Assembly (NCBI GenBank): GCA_023146365.1
Contig: JAGLCE010000020.1
Location: forward strand, 1-28,207
Source of the DNA: Endozoicomonadaceae bacterium
Lineage (GTDB): Bacteria > Pseudomonadota > Gammaproteobacteria > Pseudomonadales > Endozoicomonadaceae
DNA length: 28,207 bases
Direction of reading: 5' to 3'
A model generated the notes under the pieces. That model was given only the letters and a program-made list of their open reading frames with translations, did not search any database and was not told the origin of the DNA. Both the position numbers and the translations under genes were made by a program. Shown here piece after piece: positions 25,540 through 28,207 of this stretch (its first letter is position 1; every line of letters starts with the position of its first letter).

Positions 25540-26307
25540 ATGGTGATGAAATGTGTTGGAATCAATGGTGGCTTATTCTGGAATAAGGAATACTCTCTAT
25601 CATCGGCTCCTCTGCCAGAGGAGAGCCGTAAGAAGAGTTGCGTTGTTAAATTGCCTAGTAGTGACATCAGCCGGCTGGGTGATGAAACCAGAAAAAGTTC
25701 TGATCGGTTGTTGAGTTTAAATAGCAGGCAAATAAAAAAATTATTAAGAACCTTATTTAAGGCTAGAGGTAAAAATCCTGATGCCCAGTTTTATAAAAAT
25801 ATTCAATCTATTCTTCCTGGTATGGACAAGAAAATCATCAACCTATTTCTTATTAAACATAACTTGGTCAGCCAAGGCGATAATGAGGATGAAGTAATCC
25901 TTAAGAGACTTTCTAGCCGCCAGATCAAAACCAATATCAAGCTAACTAAGATGGAAAGGGGTGAGTATGACTTGAGTGCCGCCTCCAGTGCCATGGTAAA
26001 ATATCTTTCCCAAATTGTAGAGAAAGAGATGGGGAATAAGAAATATAAGGAAGTGCTTACCAAAAAGATTGCAAAGAAAAAGGCCAAAATACAGAAAGAG
26101 AGGACGGGGCGTGCAGCGCCTGGCTCTTTTCATGCTGCACTAAAAAAGCGTCCAACCAATACTACCACTGCGATTGCCAGCAAAGACTGTCTGCTAACCC
26201 TTGATAGTTGTTCGAAGAGTGCTACTAAGAGCAAAAATAAGAAGAAAAGCATAAAGATGATGCTAATAAATAACAGTAGGCTTGCTAGGTATGTTAGGGC
26301 TTGTTAA
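25540..26307 (+). CDS. Unknown lysine-rich protein with basic clusters
   Basis: The protein has 255 residues and no recognised family, signal peptide or membrane segment. Two short related segments, LNSRQIKKLLRTL (about 60-72) and LSSRQIKTNIKLT (about 124-136), suggest a duplicated helical unit. Basic clusters at 175-188 (KKIAKKKAKIQKER) and 230-239 (KSKNKKKSIK) look like nucleic-acid-binding or nuclear-localisation sequences. The region after 190 is rich in Ser, Thr and Lys and is probably disordered. GGGAAGG lies about eight bases before the ATG, a good ribosome site. It stands alone between the prkA terminator and convergent yheU, in AT-rich sequence. A host-targeted effector or a DNA-binding protein are both possible; neither is shown. 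Confidence 0.65.
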   Translation: MVMKCVGINGGLFWNKEYSLSSAPLPEESRKKSCVVKLPSSDISRLGDETRKSSDRLLSLNSRQIKKLLRTLFKARGKNPDAQFYKNIQSILPGMDKKIINLFLIKHNLVSQGDNEDEVILKRLSSRQIKTNIKLTKMERGEYDLSAASSAMVKYLSQIVEKEMGNKKYKEVLTKKIAKKKAKIQKERTGRAAPGSFHAALKKRPTNTTTAIASKDCLLTLDSCSKSATKSKNKKKSIKMMLINNSRLARYVRAC

Positions 26308-26384
26308 GAGGCCTGTTAAATTTGAATTGGTGGTATCGTCTATTATTCACCCTTTTGAGTGTGAGGAGATGGATGATTACATCG

Positions 26385-26600
26385 TTAGATTGACAGACTC
26401 TTTGTGGGAACTATGTTCGTTGTTTCAGTGATTTCATCATAGACAATAACCATTTTCGTTAGTAACAGCTGGTTCATTACAGCATCAACCCTTTGCTGCA
26501 GTAAAGGAATGTCCCCATTATTATCGTCTTCTCGGATGACAAACTCTTCTATCAGATTTTGTAACGTTGTTTCATGTAATTGGTTGAATGGAATAATCAT
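26385..26600 (-). CDS. yheU: YheU family protein (UPF0270)
   Basis: This 71-residue protein matches the YheU pattern: MIIPFNQLHETTLQNLIEEF, then VIREDDNNGD, a helix QQRVDAVMNQLLLTK, and DEITETTNIVPT. E. coli YheU reads similarly ([20 protein letters not shown]..., HETVNIMP). Function is unknown. GGAG lies seven bases before the ATG. It is the only conserved gene in the right-hand accessory stretch, and may share transcription with the broken gene upstream of it on the same strand. Confidence 0.88.
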   Translation of the reverse strand: MIIPFNQLHETTLQNLIEEFVIREDDNNGDIPLLQQRVDAVMNQLLLTKMVIVYDEITETTNIVPTKSLSI

Positions 26601-26658
26601 TGTTTTGCTCCATTTGAGGCGTGAGATTAATTTTCTAGCTGGTTGGCCTCAGTGCTAT

Positions 26659-27651
26659 TTATATGGGGCGAAGGGATGGGGTAACCTTCACTGTAGGTTC
26701 TGGGGCGAGTAGTTGGCCATTTTTAAGCGCATCTGCATCAAAGGTGGTGATAGACTCCAGTGTATAGCGAATATCGTCACGATAGTATACTGAACTTGAT
26801 CTGCTAGACGACAGTATGATGGAAGAATTTGTGCTTTTAAAGGAGACAGTGAAAGTGTCATTTTTGGATTTGGTAATCGTGCATTTCGAAGGTTTTATTT
26901 GGATAGCGTTTCCTAGAATTGCTGATAGGGGGGTGGCCTGCATTAGCCTAGTTTGATCAAGCACTACCATATAACTAGCGAAAATTTGAGACGTTATTTT
27001 GGATAGCGTATCAACACCGGTGTCATTAAAAAAATCTTGAAAGGCTTTTTTGTCGAAAATCTCGCCATTTGAGTTGCCATATGAGGCGTGAAAATGCTCA
27101 ACCTTGGTCTGTTATAGATCCTTTAAAACGTAATGTAATCGATCATTATCTACTACAAACTCACGATTAAAAGGTGTCTTTTTATTGCAATATTCTAGAG
27201 TGTCACTCCAAAATTGTTTTGACCAATTTTTTAATTTTATATTCGATGCTACTATGGTGTTGTCTATGTCTAGAGCGTATACAAAAGCTTTATCAAGTAA
27301 TGGGATGGCTTTGTTCTCTAGATTTATCATGATTTTCTTCGTTTGTGCTCTGATCCATTGTTGGCGATTCGATAACTTGGGAACATTAAAGAGTAAATGA
27401 TCATCAATATTACCTAATAAGTTAAAAATGGAGGCTATTGCATTACTCTGTAGTCCGTTATTTTCTTCTTTTTCAAGAGTAGCCATACGTATAAATGAGT
27501 CTCCTATGTGGGTGTTGATAAGAGAATTATCATATTTTTCGTTTATCATGGCTTGGAGTAATTCTTCCATCTCTGTATGATATTGGCTACTCGCTTGTTT
27601 TTCGTCTATTGTATCATTGTTGTTTGTGGGTGATGATGAGGGTAGTGCCAT
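26659..27651 (-). pseudogene. Unknown gene split by one in-frame TAA (about 330 codons)
   Basis: From the ATG at 27651 (or a TTG at 27675) the frame runs to TAA at 27112-27114, after HYVLKDL. It then continues open in the same frame through QTKVEHFHASYGNSNGEIF to a natural stop at 26659. The second half has no usable start until codon 45, so this is one gene with a nonsense mutation, not two genes. The N-terminal 30 residues are Ser/Asn-rich, followed by helices. YALDIDNTIV near the middle recalls a HAD motif but the surroundings do not fit. The C-terminal part (TFTVSF, RYTLESITTF, VKVTP) is strand-rich. No family recognised; no clear ribosome site. The region is AT-rich. A sequencing error at the TAA is the alternative. 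Confidence 0.7.
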
Positions 27652-27696
27652 TTTATTTATCTGTGTCAAAAGCAATGCCGTTAGTTCAGTATTTAA

Positions 27697-27711
27697 ATTC
27701 TCATTGAGAAT
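27697..27711. promoter_or_regulatory. 15-bp palindrome upstream of the broken gene
   Basis: ATTCTCA and TGAGAAT form a seven-base perfect inverted repeat with a one-base centre, 46 bases before the ATG at 27651. It could be an operator. The half-sites are in the opposite order to a Fur box, so I do not call it Fur. Confidence 0.3.
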
Positions 27712-27777
27712 CAGTGTTATCTGATAATGGCTTAGACGTGACTGGGTTAAAGTGTTTTTTTGTATGTCACATACTAT

Positions 27778-28056
27778 TTAATAAATAACATTTTTAATTT
27801 CTTTGTTGGGTTCTGTTGTGGCTATTTTGTCGAGTAAATAGCAGAAATTTTTTGGGTTATTGATCTGTTTTTCCAGCAAGTGAATCGTGCGTGCACGCAA
27901 ATTTTTTAAATTTGTCATCCTCTGACTTTGAGGTATACGGTTTTTAAAAATTGGTATAACGGAAATTTTTGTTCCAACCCAGTAAGCGGCTGTTTTTAGT
28001 TTCCGAACAATGAATATGCCTGCATTCCGCATAGCATTGATGATACAAGAGATCAT
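27778..28056 (-). CDS. Small unknown basic protein, 92 residues
   Basis: The frame reads MISCIINAMRNAGIFIVRKL at the start, with an amphipathic or weakly hydrophobic first 40 residues. A helical region with LRARTIHLLEKQINN (about 53-67) follows. ACGGAAAG lies about ten bases before the ATG, a fair ribosome site. No family recognised. It precedes the broken gene on the same strand with a gap of about 125 bases, and base composition is AT-rich like the rest of this end. It could be part of the same acquired block. Confidence 0.45.
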   Translation of the reverse strand: MISCIINAMRNAGIFIVRKLKTAAYWVGTKISVIPIFKNRIPQSQRMTNLKNLRARTIHLLEKQINNPKNFCYLLDKIATTEPNKEIKNVIY

Positions 28057-28207
28057 AGCAATACTTTCCGTACTCTATAGTTAGTCGGCCCTGAAAAACA
28101 CTTAACGTACTTATTATTAAGGTAAAAGTTGATTTATGACATGATATTTTCAACCGAATTTGTTAAACTATAGGCACATTTTCTGGTCGAAAACATACAA
28201 TAAAGAT

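Noticed and set aside
26659..27651. HAD-type hydrolase because of YALDIDNTIV
   Set aside because: The motif is mid-protein without the later HAD motifs, so the similarity is probably chance.
27697..27711. Fur box upstream of the broken gene
   Set aside because: The half-sites are in the opposite order to the Fur consensus, so only a generic palindrome is claimed.

Overview
The window looks like a chromosomal segment of a host-associated gammaproteobacterium. Three things point there: feoABC with a Fur-type site, a prkA/yeaH/spoVR (ycgB) stress module, and a yheU (UPF0270) gene. Between these conserved genes lie AT-rich, effector-like genes, insertion-sequence remnants and one clear pseudogene. 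That mix fits a symbiont or parasite lineage. An Endozoicomonas-like lineage is my guess from general character only; nothing in the window proves it. No rRNA, tRNA, CRISPR array or complete IS element was seen.

Layout. 1-1,360: a type IV pilus minor pseudopilin (FimT/GspH type), then a graveyard of transposase fragments of apparently three IS families. 1,543-4,092: a 649-residue two-membrane-segment protein with a probable beta-helix domain, bracketed by imperfect direct repeats. 4,099-7,034: feoABC ferrous iron uptake operon (minus strand) behind a Fur-like box. 7,176-8,156: ATP-dependent phosphofructokinase. 8,715-11,595: a polyamine-type ABC importer (ATPase plus two permeases) without a binding-protein gene. 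11,726-12,823: a Fic-domain protein with a hexanucleotide repeat in its leader. 13,251-15,088: alanine racemase and a PilZ protein. 15,610-18,843: E1 alpha, E1 beta and E2 of a 2-oxoacid (probably pyruvate) dehydrogenase, no E3. 19,372-22,193: yeaH and spoVR. 22,198-22,560: tandem repeats inside a second IS5-like remnant, and a small ORF. 23,204-25,126: prkA, followed by a good terminator. 25,540-28,056: a lysine-rich unknown protein, yheU, a gene broken by one in-frame stop, and a small unknown gene.

How the genes fit together. The core genes cover iron uptake, glycolysis and pyruvate oxidation, polyamine uptake, cell wall precursor supply (D-alanine) and a stationary-phase or stress kinase module. 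The accessory genes (beta-helix membrane protein, Fic protein, lysine-rich protein, broken gene) have no recognised housekeeping role and look like host-interaction candidates. Short tandem repeats of 6-9 bp occur at four places: inside the beta-helix gene, upstream of pfkA, in the fic leader and just after spoVR. The first three could vary coding length or expression.
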